This document shows, in pieces, positions 14,839-23,626 of a stretch of DNA of 64,000 bases (positions within the stretch are counted from its first letter, which is position 1; every line of letters starts with the position of its first letter). Both the position numbers and the translations under genes were made by a program. This DNA comes from Ruthenibacterium sp. (GTDB taxonomy: Bacteria > Bacillota > Clostridia > Oscillospirales > Ruminococcaceae): NCBI GenBank assembly GCA_020025235.1, contig JAHHSL010000001.1, positions 62,001-126,000 on the forward strand, read 5' to 3'. Under the pieces are notes generated by a model, which was not told the origin of the DNA, searched no databases, and saw only the letters and a program-made list of their open reading frames with translations.

Positions 14839-17244
14839 TCACTTTACTGCAATATTTACAAGTTTTCCGGGTACATAGATCTCTTTGCAGATCGTTTTGC
14901 CCTCAATTTCCTTTGCAACAGCCGGTTCGGCCTTTGCCGCAGCAATCGCATCTTCTTTTGCGATATCGGCCGCAACCATCAATTTTGCGCGCAGTTTTCC
15001 GTTGACCTGTACAACGATCTGCACCGTGCTGTCCACGCACTTCGCCTCGTCATACTTCGGCCACTCGGCATGTGCCAGCTGGCCTCCAAATCCGTTCTGC
15101 TGCCACATTTCCTCTGTGATGTGCGGTGCAAACGGGTTCAGCAGCACAAGCAGCGTGCGAAGCTCGCCGCGTGTGACGGATTTTTTGTTGTAGATCTCAT
15201 TGATCAGGCTCATCATCGCGGCAATTGCCGTATTCATTTTGAGCACTTCAATGTCATCGGTGACCTTGCGGATCGTGCGGTGCATCGTGCTTTCCAGTTC
15301 CTTGGAATAGCCTTCGTCATCCGTCAGGATCTCTGTCAGGCCCCACACACGCTCCAAAAAGCGGCGGCAGCCCTTAATGGATTCGGTGTTCCACGGTGCG
15401 CTCTTTTCAAAATCGCCGATGAACATTTCGTAAAGACGCATGGTATCTGCGCCGTATTCCGCCACGATATCGTCGGGGTTGACGACGTTGCCGCGGCTCT
15501 TGGACATCTTCTCGCCGTTTTCGCCGAGGATCATGCCGTGGCTTGTGCGCTTTTTGTACGGCTCCTTGGTCGGCACAACGCCGATATCATACAGGAATTT
15601 GTGCCAGAAACGGCTGTACAGCAAATGCAGGGTCGTATGCTCCATGCCGCCGTTGTACCAATCGACCGGGCCCCAGTATTTGACGGCTTCCGGGCTGACA
15701 AGCTCTTTGTCGTTGTGCGGGTCCATATAGCGCAGGTAATACCAGGACGAGCCTGCCCACTGCGGCATGGTGTCCGTTTCGCGCTTGGCCGGGCCGCCGC
15801 AGCACGGGCAGGTCGTATTGACCCATTCCGTCTGGCGGGACAGCGGGCTTTCGCCGTCATCGGTCGGTTCAAAATCCTTGATTTCCGGCAGGCGCAGCGG
15901 CAGCTCGCTTTCCGGCAGGGGCTGCCAGCCGCATTTTTCGCAATATACCATCGGGATCGGTTCACCCCAATAGCGCTGACGGCTGAACACCCAGTCGCGC
16001 AGCTTGAAGTTCGTTTTCGGCGTACCGATCTTCTTTTCTTCCAGATATTTGGTGATCGCCTTTTTCGCTTCTTCCACGCTCATGCCGTCAAGAAAGCCGC
16101 TGTTCACCATAACGCCGGTGGCGCAGTCGGTAAACGCTTCCTTCGTCACATCGCCGCCCTTGACGACTTCGATGATCGGCAAATCGAATTTCTTTGCAAA
16201 CGCATAGTCGCGGTCATCATGCGCAGGGACCGCCATGATGGCGCCCGTGCCGTAGCTGATCAGGACATAATCCGAAATAAAGATCGGGATTTCCTTTCCG
16301 TTTACCGGATTTACCGCGCGCACGCCGTCCAGACATACGCCCGTTTTTTCCTTTGCCAGCTCGGTGCGTTCAAAATCGCTCTTCTTGGCGGCTTCCTGCT
16401 GATAGGCGCGCACCTCGTCCATGTTGGCGATCTTATCCGCCCATTTTTCAATGCACGGATGCTCCGGCGAAATGACCATGTACGTTGCGCCGAACAGCGT
16501 ATCGGGACGGGTGGTGTAGATCATCAGCTCGTCGCCGGCCGTTGTTGCGAACTTCACCTCGGCGCCGTGGCTGCGGCCGATCCAGTTCTTCTGCTGCGCA
16601 ATGACGCGGTCGATGAAATCCAGGCCATCGAGATCGTCGATCAGGCGGTCTGCATATTCGGTGATCTTCAGCATCCACTGGCTCTTGACACGGTGAACCA
16701 CTTCACCGCCGCAGCGTTCGCACACGCCGTTCACGACCTCCTCGTTCGCAAGAACGACCTTGCAGGAGGTGCACCAGTTGACGTTCATTTCCTTTTTATA
16801 GGCAAGACCCTTTTTGTACAGCTGCAAAAAGATCCACTGCGTCCACTTGTAGTAATTGGGGTCCGTGGTATTGATTTCACGCTGCCAGTCGAACGAAATG
16901 CCAAGGCTCTTGAGCTGGCTTTTGAAGCGTGCCACATTCTTTTCCGTGACGATTTCCGGATGAATGTGGTTTTTCATTGCGTAGTTTTCCGTCGGCAGAC
17001 CGAATGCATCCCAGCCCATGGGGTACAGCACGTTATAGCCGCACAGACGCTTTTTGCGCGCGACGATATCCAGCGCCGTATAGCTGCGCGGATGTCCCAC
17101 ATGCAGGCCCTGTCCGGACGGATACGGGAATTCCACCAGTGCGTAATACTTCGGAAGTGTAAAATCCTGCTTTGCGGCAAAGGTATTTTCCTCTTCCCAT
17201 ATCTCCTGCCATTTTTTTTCGATTGCTTTAAAATCGTACTTCAT
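14839..17244 (-). CDS. leuS: Leucyl-tRNA synthetase
   Basis: 801 residues from the ATG at 17244, which has GGATGTGAG upstream; the frame itself opens five codons earlier at TTG. Class I synthetase: the HIGH-type motif is LHVGHPRSY (about residue 45) and KMSKS occurs as GEKMSKSRGNVVNPDD. A zinc-finger insert (CTSC...CERC) lies near 160-180 and the editing CP1 domain at about 220-410. The catalytic zinc loop YCEKCGW..CPCC precedes the WAGSSWYYLRYMDP core. Last gene of a long block; rsfS lies 26 bases upstream. Confidence 0.97.
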   Translation of the reverse strand: MKYDFKAIEKKWQEIWEEENTFAAKQDFTLPKYYALVEFPYPSGQGLHVGHPRSYTALDIVARKKRLCGYNVLYPMGWDAFGLPTENYAMKNHIHPEIVTEKNVARFKSQLKSLGISFDWQREINTTDPNYYKWTQWIFLQLYKKGLAYKKEMNVNWCTSCKVVLANEEVVNGVCERCGGEVVHRVKSQWMLKITEYADRLIDDLDGLDFIDRVIAQQKNWIGRSHGAEVKFATTAGDELMIYTTRPDTLFGATYMVISPEHPCIEKWADKIANMDEVRAYQQEAAKKSDFERTELAKEKTGVCLDGVRAVNPVNGKEIPIFISDYVLISYGTGAIMAVPAHDDRDYAFAKKFDLPIIEVVKGGDVTKEAFTDCATGVMVNSGFLDGMSVEEAKKAITKYLEEKKIGTPKTNFKLRDWVFSRQRYWGEPIPMVYCEKCGWQPLPESELPLRLPEIKDFEPTDDGESPLSRQTEWVNTTCPCCGGPAKRETDTMPQWAGSSWYYLRYMDPHNDKELVSPEAVKYWGPVDWYNGGMEHTTLHLLYSRFWHKFLYDIGVVPTKEPYKKRTSHGMILGENGEKMSKSRGNVVNPDDIVAEYGADTMRLYEMFIGDFEKSAPWNTESIKGCRRFLERVWGLTEILTDDEGYSKELESTMHRTIRKVTDDIEVLKMNTAIAAMMSLINEIYNKKSVTRGELRTLLVLLNPFAPHITEEMWQQNGFGGQLAHAEWPKYDEAKCVDSTVQIVVQVNGKLRAKLMVAADIAKEDAIAAAKAEPAVAKEIEGKTICKEIYVPGKLVNIAVK

Positions 17245-17270
17245 TTTTCTCACATCCAAAAAGATTTACT

Positions 17271-17624
17271 TTATTCCTCGATGAAGTTCATGGGTACTTC
17301 TTCACCGTCTGCCCACAGATGATCCAGATCATAATAATCGCGTGCTTCCGGGCTGAACACATGCACGATCACATGACCGTAATCCAGAATAAACCAGTTC
17401 TGTGTGTTGAATCCCTCTGTGCGGATCGGGGCGACGCCCTCTTCCTTCAGACGGAATTCCGCCTCGTCCGCAAGGCTTTTGACATGCGTGGACGACGTGC
17501 CGCTGGCGATGACAAAATAATCCGCCAGCACGGTCAAATCCTGCACCTTCAGCACTTTGACGCGGGTTGCTTTCTTGCTGTCCAGTATCGTGGCAATCTT
17601 TGTCGCCAGTTCTTTTGCTTCCAT
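17271..17624 (-). CDS. rsfS: Ribosomal silencing factor RsfS
   Basis: 117 residues of the Iojap/RsfS family, which binds L14 and blocks subunit joining under nutrient stress. Family signatures are DYFVIASGTSSTHVKSLAD and the C-terminal ILDYGHVIVHVFSPEARDYYDL. GGAGTGTACAC precedes the ATG. Its place downstream of nadD-yqeK and LCP genes is the usual Firmicute arrangement. Confidence 0.95.
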   Translation of the reverse strand: MEAKELATKIATILDSKKATRVKVLKVQDLTVLADYFVIASGTSSTHVKSLADEAEFRLKEEGVAPIRTEGFNTQNWFILDYGHVIVHVFSPEARDYYDLDHLWADGEEVPMNFIEE

Positions 17625-17673
17625 GTGTACACTCCTGTTATTGTGAAATAGATAAAACGGTAACGGGTTTCAA

Positions 17674-19035
17674 TCATGCGGCCGGGGCATCCTGCGGCGC
17701 ACCGGCGGCATCCGAACCGACAGCGTCCACTTCGCCCATGCGGCGCACCTCTGCACCGATGACCGCCGAACGTGTCGGCCAATCCTGCGATGTGATCTGT
17801 GATGCCGTGATCGGCTGATCTGCCGGACGGAAGTATTCATTCAGGAATTCGGCGGTTTCGGCTTTGCCGCACACCATAACATCCTGTCCGTGATACAGTT
17901 CACCGCGTGCAACCGGCAGACGTCCGATAACGATGTTTTCGCTGGGGATCGTCAGCACGCTGATGCCCAGCTGAACCAGCTCCATAAAGTTCAGGCTCGT
18001 ATTGATATACGCCTGCACCACCGGCATCAGCTTGATGATATCGCCGACGGTCGCAGTGCGCACGCGGCGGAACATGGCCGAATAGAAATACTGCTGGTTT
18101 GCAAGGCGGTCGATATCGCCGCGCGGTGTCGCAGAGGCATCCTTGCGCTGCCGCAGGAAAAATTCACATTCTTCGCCCTTCAGCCTGCGCCAGCCCTGCT
18201 CCAGACGGCTGCCGTTGTATTCCATGGTTTTCGGGACGTAGACGTCGATCCCGTCAAACGTATCGACGATCGCACGCAGCGAATCCATATCGATCGTAAC
18301 GTAATCGTCGATCGGCAGGCCGAATGTGCTTGTAATATACTGTGCCAGCGTATTCACGCGGTTCTTCGTATCGGCGGAATTGGCAAAAATGCCGTTGATC
18401 TTGCCCGCCGAACCACCGATGTCGCCGACAAACGTATCACGCGGAATCTGCATCATTTTCATCGAATGCTCCGAGCCATCGACGCGCACATACATAATCA
18501 TATCCGTCTGTCCGATCGGATCGCGCTTTACCGCATCTTCCGTGCTGTAATCGATGCCCAGCACAAGCAGATTGATTGTCCCCTCAAGGTCTTCCGGCAC
18601 GATCTGCTGTGCATCGCTGGACGGTTTTTCCAGTTCACCCATATCGCCGGTGCTGAAAATGCTGCTGACAAACCAGTTGATCCCGCCGTAGGCCAGTGCC
18701 AGAACGATTGCCGCACTGACAAGCACCGTCATCAGCTTTTTGCCGAAGCTCTTTTTCTTTCGGCGCTTGGCGGGGCGTGCCGCCGGACGGGCGGCAGCGG
18801 AAGAATTTCTTCTTGCCGGTGCAGTATGCGCAGCCGTGCCGCGCTGATTTTTTGATGCCGCGGATGCATGCGGCGCAGTGCGCTGTGCAGAGCCGGCCGC
18901 CCTTCGGACGGATGTGCCCGTCGAATGTGCACCGGACGGACGTCCGGCAGACGCATGTGTGCCGGAAGGACGTCTTGTGCCGCCTCTGCGCGCACGGGAA
19001 ATATCGATCGATCGGGAATTCTGCCGTCTGTTCAA
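17674..19035 (-). CDS. LytR-CpsA-Psr family wall-polymer ligase (first copy)
   Basis: 453 residues, TTG start with GGAGGAG six bases upstream. A long basic, low-complexity cytoplasmic tail (1-95, Arg/Ala/Thr/Pro-rich) leads to one membrane helix (about 103-125). The extracellular LCP domain (about 155-380) has the expected residues LLVLGIDY, TDMIMYVRVD, IPRDTFVGD and the Arg-rich FLRQRKDASATPRGDIDR. LCP enzymes attach teichoic acid or capsule polymers to peptidoglycan from lipid carriers. It lies directly after a paralogue, with which it shares the RsIDiSRAR motif at residues 8-16. Confidence 0.9.
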   Translation of the reverse strand: MNRRQNSRSIDISRARRGGTRRPSGTHASAGRPSGAHSTGTSVRRAAGSAQRTAPHASAASKNQRGTAAHTAPARRNSSAAARPAARPAKRRKKKSFGKKLMTVLVSAAIVLALAYGGINWFVSSIFSTGDMGELEKPSSDAQQIVPEDLEGTINLLVLGIDYSTEDAVKRDPIGQTDMIMYVRVDGSEHSMKMMQIPRDTFVGDIGGSAGKINGIFANSADTKNRVNTLAQYITSTFGLPIDDYVTIDMDSLRAIVDTFDGIDVYVPKTMEYNGSRLEQGWRRLKGEECEFFLRQRKDASATPRGDIDRLANQQYFYSAMFRRVRTATVGDIIKLMPVVQAYINTSLNFMELVQLGISVLTIPSENIVIGRLPVARGELYHGQDVMVCGKAETAEFLNEYFRPADQPITASQITSQDWPTRSAVIGAEVRRMGEVDAVGSDAAGAPQDAPAA

Positions 19036-19087
19036 ATCTTACTCCTCCGATAAATCCGGCGATACAGACAGCTTTCGCAGGTATCGC

Positions 19088-20440
19088 TTAGTTTTGATGC
19101 TGTTCATCCGCGCCTTCCGAAGCCACCTCGTTCATGGTGCTCATTGCAACTTCGGTTGCGCCGCCCGTAGTGGGCCATTCGGGTGTGCCGATATCCTCCG
19201 CCGTGATCGGATGATCCGCCGGACGGAAATACTGATTCAGAAAATCGGCCGTTTCCTTTTTGGCGATCACGACCGGGGAATATTCCCCCTTATACTTTTC
19301 CGCTGCGGCATATACCGGGATGCGCCCCATGGAGATATTGGCGCCATCCATGGTGCTCACTTCGATCGCCATGCTCATAAGGTCAAGCGTGCCGATATCG
19401 GTGCGCAGATAATATTCCGCAACCGGCAGAAGATTGACAATGTCCCCCACCGTCGCGGTTTTCAGCCTGCGGAACAGCGCCGCATAGAACTGGCGCTGCA
19501 TCACAAGGCGGTCAATGTCCGCACGGGGCAGACCCTGACGGTAGCGCAGGAAAAATTCGCACTGCTCGCCGTTGAGCGTTCGCCAGCCCTGCAGCAGCTC
19601 GCCCTCCAGCGCATGCGTTTTTTCGTTATAGTAGCGCATATCGCGCGGGACGTAGATTTCGACCCCGTAAAATGCATCTACGACTGCTTTCAGCCCGTCG
19701 ATATCAATGGTAACGTAATTATCGACCGGCAGGCCGAAATTTTTCTCGATATAATCGCGGAATGCGCCCAAGCCGTTGCCGTTATCAACATGGTGCGCAA
19801 GGATACCGTTGATTTTGCCCGCGTTCCCGCCGTCTTCCCCGACGAAGATATCGCGCGGGAACTGGATCATCTGCATCTTGTGCTCGTTTGCATCCAGACG
19901 CACATACATGATCATATCCGTATTGGGGTGCTTTTCATCCCGCTTGACAGGGTCGTCGCTGTCGTAATCAAGCCCCAGGACAAGGATGTTTTTCACGCCC
20001 TTCATATCCGGCGGAACGATCGTTTCCTTTCCCTCATCCTGATTGCCGCTCGAAGTATCCAGCGTGCCCAGTTCACTTTCGTTCATTATGCTGTCGGCAT
20101 ACCAGTATATGCCGCCCGCAACTGCACACAGCACGACAACGATGCACAAAACAGCCGTCCACACGGCGCGCTTTGTTTTCTTTGCGCCTTTCTTCCGGTT
20201 CGGGGCCGCCGCTCTTTTGGCAGGTGCGTTTTCCGCACCCGGCCGGGCAGGGCGCACTTCCGGACGGGGCTGCGCCGAAGCTTGCGGCGGCTGCGGTCTG
20301 CCTGCCGGATGCGGCTGTGCCGATGCGGTTCGCTGCGGCGGCTGTCCTGCCGCATCCGGCGCAGTCGCTGCCGGTCTGCGTCCGTTTTGCATCCGCGCAC
20401 GGGAAAGATCGATCTGACGATTTTCCTGTGATCTGCTCAT
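19088..20440 (-). CDS. LytR-CpsA-Psr family wall-polymer ligase (second copy)
   Basis: 450 residues with the same plan as its neighbour: a Pro/Ala/Arg-rich tail (1-90), one membrane helix (about 97-118) and an LCP domain with NILVLGLDYDSDD, TDMIMYVRLD, FPRDIFVGEDGGN and FLRYRQGLPRADIDR. The ATG overlaps the yqeK stop (ATGA) and has GGAGGG eight bases upstream. The two copies are diverged enough to be an old duplication and may serve different polymers. The C-terminal segment DHPITAEDIGTPEWPTTGG parallels that of the first copy. Confidence 0.9.
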   Translation of the reverse strand: MSRSQENRQIDLSRARMQNGRRPAATAPDAAGQPPQRTASAQPHPAGRPQPPQASAQPRPEVRPARPGAENAPAKRAAAPNRKKGAKKTKRAVWTAVLCIVVVLCAVAGGIYWYADSIMNESELGTLDTSSGNQDEGKETIVPPDMKGVKNILVLGLDYDSDDPVKRDEKHPNTDMIMYVRLDANEHKMQMIQFPRDIFVGEDGGNAGKINGILAHHVDNGNGLGAFRDYIEKNFGLPVDNYVTIDIDGLKAVVDAFYGVEIYVPRDMRYYNEKTHALEGELLQGWRTLNGEQCEFFLRYRQGLPRADIDRLVMQRQFYAALFRRLKTATVGDIVNLLPVAEYYLRTDIGTLDLMSMAIEVSTMDGANISMGRIPVYAAAEKYKGEYSPVVIAKKETADFLNQYFRPADHPITAEDIGTPEWPTTGGATEVAMSTMNEVASEGADEQHQN

Positions 20441-21021
20441 CCGTTTTTCCCTCCGTAATACTGCGCACGCTGCTGGGCATAGGCAAGGAGCGTTTCTTCA
20501 TCCACCGCTTTTCCTTTTTCCCTGAGCCATTCAATGGAAAGTCCAAGCGCTTCGATCATGGTTTTGTCAAGATCCTTCATGGCATGACGGCGCAGCATTT
20601 CTGCTTCGGGATACGTTCGTTCACTGCTTGCCATATCCGCAAGATAGATGATCTTATCCAGCTTCGTCATGTCAACGCGGCCGGTCGTATGACAGCGCAC
20701 CGCCGAAAGGATCTCCTCGTCGTCCACGCCGTACTTTGTCTGTGCCAGGATCGCCGCCGCTGCACCGTGCCACACGGGCGGTTCCCGCTTTGCCGCGTTT
20801 CCTGCTATTATAGCATTTTCCTCAAATATCTGCAATAATCGATCTTTCGGCATTTCCTTTGCGATGTCATGCAGGATCGCGGCAAGCGCCGCCTTTTGCT
20901 CATCTGCGCCGTGCTGCTTTGCCAGCTGCACCGCCAGCTTTTTCACGTTGCAGGTGTGCTCGTACCGCTTTGCCGAAAGGTTCCGTTTTGCCAGACGCTT
21001 TGCTTCTTCTACCGTGATCAA
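20437..21021 (-). CDS. yqeK: YqeK-type HD-domain Ap4A hydrolase
   Basis: 194 residues, TTG start with AGAGG nine bases upstream. HD-domain ligands are visible: His in RYEHTCNVK, His-Asp in ILHDIAKEMPK, His in VWHGAAAAIL and Asp in IYLADMASSERTYP. YqeK proteins cleave diadenosine tetraphosphate symmetrically to ADP. It sits between nadD and the LCP genes, its usual neighbour being nadD. Confidence 0.93.
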   Translation of the reverse strand: MITVEEAKRLAKRNLSAKRYEHTCNVKKLAVQLAKQHGADEQKAALAAILHDIAKEMPKDRLLQIFEENAIIAGNAAKREPPVWHGAAAAILAQTKYGVDDEEILSAVRCHTTGRVDMTKLDKIIYLADMASSERTYPEAEMLRRHAMKDLDKTMIEALGLSIEWLREKGKAVDEETLLAYAQQRAQYYGGKNG

Positions 21022-21048
21022 ATCGAACCGCCTCTTTCATTCCGTGCT

Positions 21049-21663
21049 TCATTTTCTGTCGTTTTTATAAAGACCGTGCTGTTCAATGTACTGCACTACG
21101 CTCTTTGGCAGCAGTTTTTCTGCCGATTTTCCCTCCTGCAGTGCGTTTCGCACCTGTGTGGACGACACCGCAAGCACCGGAGCTTTTGTCAGGATGATCT
21201 GTCCGCCCTGCGCGCGAAGCTCTGCCGCCGCATCCTGTGCGGCAGCAGCGTCTTCATCCCGGCGAACCTGCGCAACAATTATTAGACGATGCAGAAGCTC
21301 TTTATATTCCACCCAATTTTGAAACCACAGCAGCATATCGCTGCCCATGGGAAAATAGAGCTGTGCGTTTGGATATTCCGCACCAAGTTCGCGCACGGTA
21401 TCGATCGTATAGCTTTTGCCGCCGCGCTCGATTTCCCTTGTATCAATGACAAGATTTTCAAAGATCGGGCGAAAGCATTCGCACATTTCGGCACGCATGG
21501 CTCCGGGCGTGGTGCCCGCCGCTTTGTGCGGCGGTATGCCGGAAGGCATCACCAGCACACGATCCGGCTGCACGGCGGCAACCGCTTCACGCAGCAGCGC
21601 CATATGTCCGTTATGCGGCGGATCGAACGTGCCGCCGAACAGGATGATTTTCTGCGGTTCCAT
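21049..21663 (-). CDS. nadD: Nicotinate-nucleotide adenylyltransferase
   Basis: 204 residues from the ATG at 21663; the open frame runs 38 codons further into yhbY but without support. The N-terminal nucleotidyltransferase motif is FGGTFDPPHNGHMALL, and the C-terminal ISST-type motif is VSSTQVRNAL. It makes deamido-NAD from NaMN. AGAGG precedes the ATG. Adjacent to yqeK and yhbY as in many Firmicutes. Confidence 0.95.
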   Translation of the reverse strand: MEPQKIILFGGTFDPPHNGHMALLREAVAAVQPDRVLVMPSGIPPHKAAGTTPGAMRAEMCECFRPIFENLVIDTREIERGGKSYTIDTVRELGAEYPNAQLYFPMGSDMLLWFQNWVEYKELLHRLIIVAQVRRDEDAAAAQDAAAELRAQGGQIILTKAPVLAVSSTQVRNALQEGKSAEKLLPKSVVQYIEQHGLYKNDRK

Positions 21664-21673
21664 AAGCTGCCTC

Positions 21674-21970
21674 TTACTTGAGAAGATCTGCGTATTTGCT
21701 GTTCTTTTTCTTCTGCTTGTAAAGCACAAATTTCGAGCCGATTGCCTGGACACATTCGCTGCCGGTCTTTTCGGCAAGGATCTCTGCCGCTTCCCGCGCG
21801 CTGTAAGCGCTTGTCTCCAGCACCTTCATCTTGATCAGCTCGCGTGCTGCAAGGCAGTCTGCCGTGCTTTTGATGAGCATTTCGTCGATTTCGCCCTTGC
21901 CGACCTGAAATACAACGTCCAGTCCGTTTGCCTGTCCGCGCAGAATTGCGCGCTGTTTGCTTGTCAACAT
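21674..21970 (-). CDS. yhbY: YhbY family RNA-binding protein
   Basis: 98-residue CRS1/YhbY (CRM) domain protein associated with pre-50S subunits. It starts LTSKQRAILRGQA and has the conserved KVLETSAYSAREAAEILAEKT region and a basic C terminus. The GxxG-type loop is FQVGKGEI. AAGGA precedes the ATG at nine bases. It lies between rdgB and nadD. Confidence 0.94.
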   Translation of the reverse strand: MLTSKQRAILRGQANGLDVVFQVGKGEIDEMLIKSTADCLAARELIKMKVLETSAYSAREAAEILAEKTGSECVQAIGSKFVLYKQKKKNSKYADLLK

Positions 21971-22017
21971 ATCATTTTTTCCTTTTCTATCTCTGTTTTC
22001 TGTAAAAACCGTATCTT

Positions 22018-22662
22018 TTATTGTACACCGTCTGCGATAAACTTTTCAAGTTCTGCTTCCATTTTTTTCATTGCCTGTCCGCGGTGGCTGACTGCGTCTT
22101 TTTCGTCTGCCGTCAGCTGTGCATACGAGCGGCCTTCCCGATTGATTATGCTGGCGTCTTTGCCCGGGATGCCCGTATATTCCGGGATGAAAAGCGGATC
22201 GTAGCCAAAGCCGTTATCGCCCCTGCGTTCAAACCCGATGCGGCCCGGGCAGATCCCCTCATACACCGCGCAGCGCCCGTCGGGCAGATACACGCACACG
22301 CAGCTTGCAAAATGCGCGCCGCGCTTTTCTTCGGGTACATCTGCCAGTTCGCGCAGAAGCTTATCGTTATTTGCTTCATCGTCGCCGTGCACGCCGCTGT
22401 AACGTGCGGAGTACACCCCCGGCGCGCCGCCGAGCGCATCCACGCACAGACCGGAATCATCCGCAATGGTCGCGCGGCCGGATACCTCACAGATCGCCTT
22501 TGCCTTGATCTTTGCATTTTCCGCAAAGGTCGTGCCGTTTTCCTCCGGCTCCAGCGTGATGCCGGCTTCGCGCTGGCTTTGCACGGTATGGCCCATGCGT
22601 TCCAGGATACGGCGGATCTCCGCCATTTTCCCCTTATTGTTTGTCGCTGCAATAAAATCCAT
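22018..22662 (-). CDS. rdgB: XTP/dITP pyrophosphatase (RdgB/HAM1)
   Basis: 214 residues, slightly longer than typical (about 200). Motifs: ATNNKGKMAEIRRIL at the start, DDSGLCVDALGGAPGVYSAR in the middle and GFGYDPLFIPE later, all classical HAM1 features for hydrolysis of non-canonical purine triphosphates. Its SD (GAGGAG) is inside the last codons of ftsY, three bases upstream of the ftsY stop. Confidence 0.95.
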   Translation of the reverse strand: MDFIAATNNKGKMAEIRRILERMGHTVQSQREAGITLEPEENGTTFAENAKIKAKAICEVSGRATIADDSGLCVDALGGAPGVYSARYSGVHGDDEANNDKLLRELADVPEEKRGAHFASCVCVYLPDGRCAVYEGICPGRIGFERRGDNGFGYDPLFIPEYTGIPGKDASIINREGRSYAQLTADEKDAVSHRGQAMKKMEAELEKFIADGVQ

Positions 22663-22665
22663 GAT

Positions 22666-23577
22666 TTACTCCTCACGCAGGAACAATGCATCGGTAAATG
22701 CATCGGGGTCAAATTCCATAAGATCGTCCATGCCTTCGCCCACGCCCACAAAGCGCACCGGCAGGCCCAGCTTTGCCTTGATGCTGATGACTGCGCCGCC
22801 CTTTGCGGTGCCGTCCAGCTTCGTCAGCACGATGCCTGTTGCGTTGGCGGCGTCGATGAACTGGCTTGCCTGACTGATTGCGTTCTGGCCGGTGATGGCG
22901 TCCAGCACCAGAAGCGTTTCCACGCTTGCGGTTTCGCACGCCTTGTTCACCACACGGCTGATTTTGGAAAGCTCGGCCATAAGGTTCTTTTTGTTGTGCA
23001 GACGTCCCGCGGTATCGCAGATAACAACATCATAATCATGTGCCGCTGCGCTTTGCACCGCGTCGAAAATGACGGAGGCAGGGTCTGCGCCCTCGTTGTG
23101 CTTCACAACCGGCACGCCGGTGCGCTCGGCCCATACGCAAAGCTGTTCTGCCGCTGCGGCGCGGAAGGTATCGCCCGCTGCCAGCAGCACGCGCTTGCCC
23201 TGTTCCTTATAAAGGTGGGCAAGCTTTGCGATCGATGTGGTTTTGCCCACGCCGTTTACGCCGATCACAAGGATCACGGCGGGCTTGCCGGAAAGATGCA
23301 TGTCTTCTTCGGCGCGCAGCATATCGGTGATGATCTTCTTGAGCGCCGCCAGCGCTTCTTCACCGGTTTTCAGATGTTCCCGGCGCACCACGTCGTGCAG
23401 CTGCTCTACAAGCTCCATGGCGACGTCTGCACCCGTATCGGCAAGGATCAGCTGTTCTTCCAGCTCTTCGTACATATCATCGTCGATTTCGCTTTCCGTA
23501 AGCATGTTCGTGATCGAACCGAAAATGGTATCGCGTGTTTTGCGCAGTCCTGCGCCCAGTTTTTCAAAAAATCCCAT
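22666..23577 (-). CDS. ftsY: Signal recognition particle receptor FtsY
   Basis: 303 residues. A short N-terminal helical bundle (no long acidic A-domain) is followed by the SRP GTPase: G1 GVNGVGKTTSIAKLA, G3 DTAGRLHNKKNL, G4 TKLDGTAKGG and the closing GVGEGMDDLMEFD. It docks SRP-ribosome complexes at the membrane for Sec insertion. It follows smc, as in Bacillus and most Clostridia. Confidence 0.96.
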   Translation of the reverse strand: MGFFEKLGAGLRKTRDTIFGSITNMLTESEIDDDMYEELEEQLILADTGADVAMELVEQLHDVVRREHLKTGEEALAALKKIITDMLRAEEDMHLSGKPAVILVIGVNGVGKTTSIAKLAHLYKEQGKRVLLAAGDTFRAAAAEQLCVWAERTGVPVVKHNEGADPASVIFDAVQSAAAHDYDVVICDTAGRLHNKKNLMAELSKISRVVNKACETASVETLLVLDAITGQNAISQASQFIDAANATGIVLTKLDGTAKGGAVISIKAKLGLPVRFVGVGEGMDDLMEFDPDAFTDALFLREE

Positions 23578-23626
23578 GGTAACGCTCCGTTCTTAATGAG
23601 GGGGGTATGTTCTTATGCGGTGTGCA

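Noticed and set aside
15070..17322. 750-codon open frame on the plus strand
   Set aside because: Complement of leuS, which has clear synthetase motifs; a result of GC-biased codon use.
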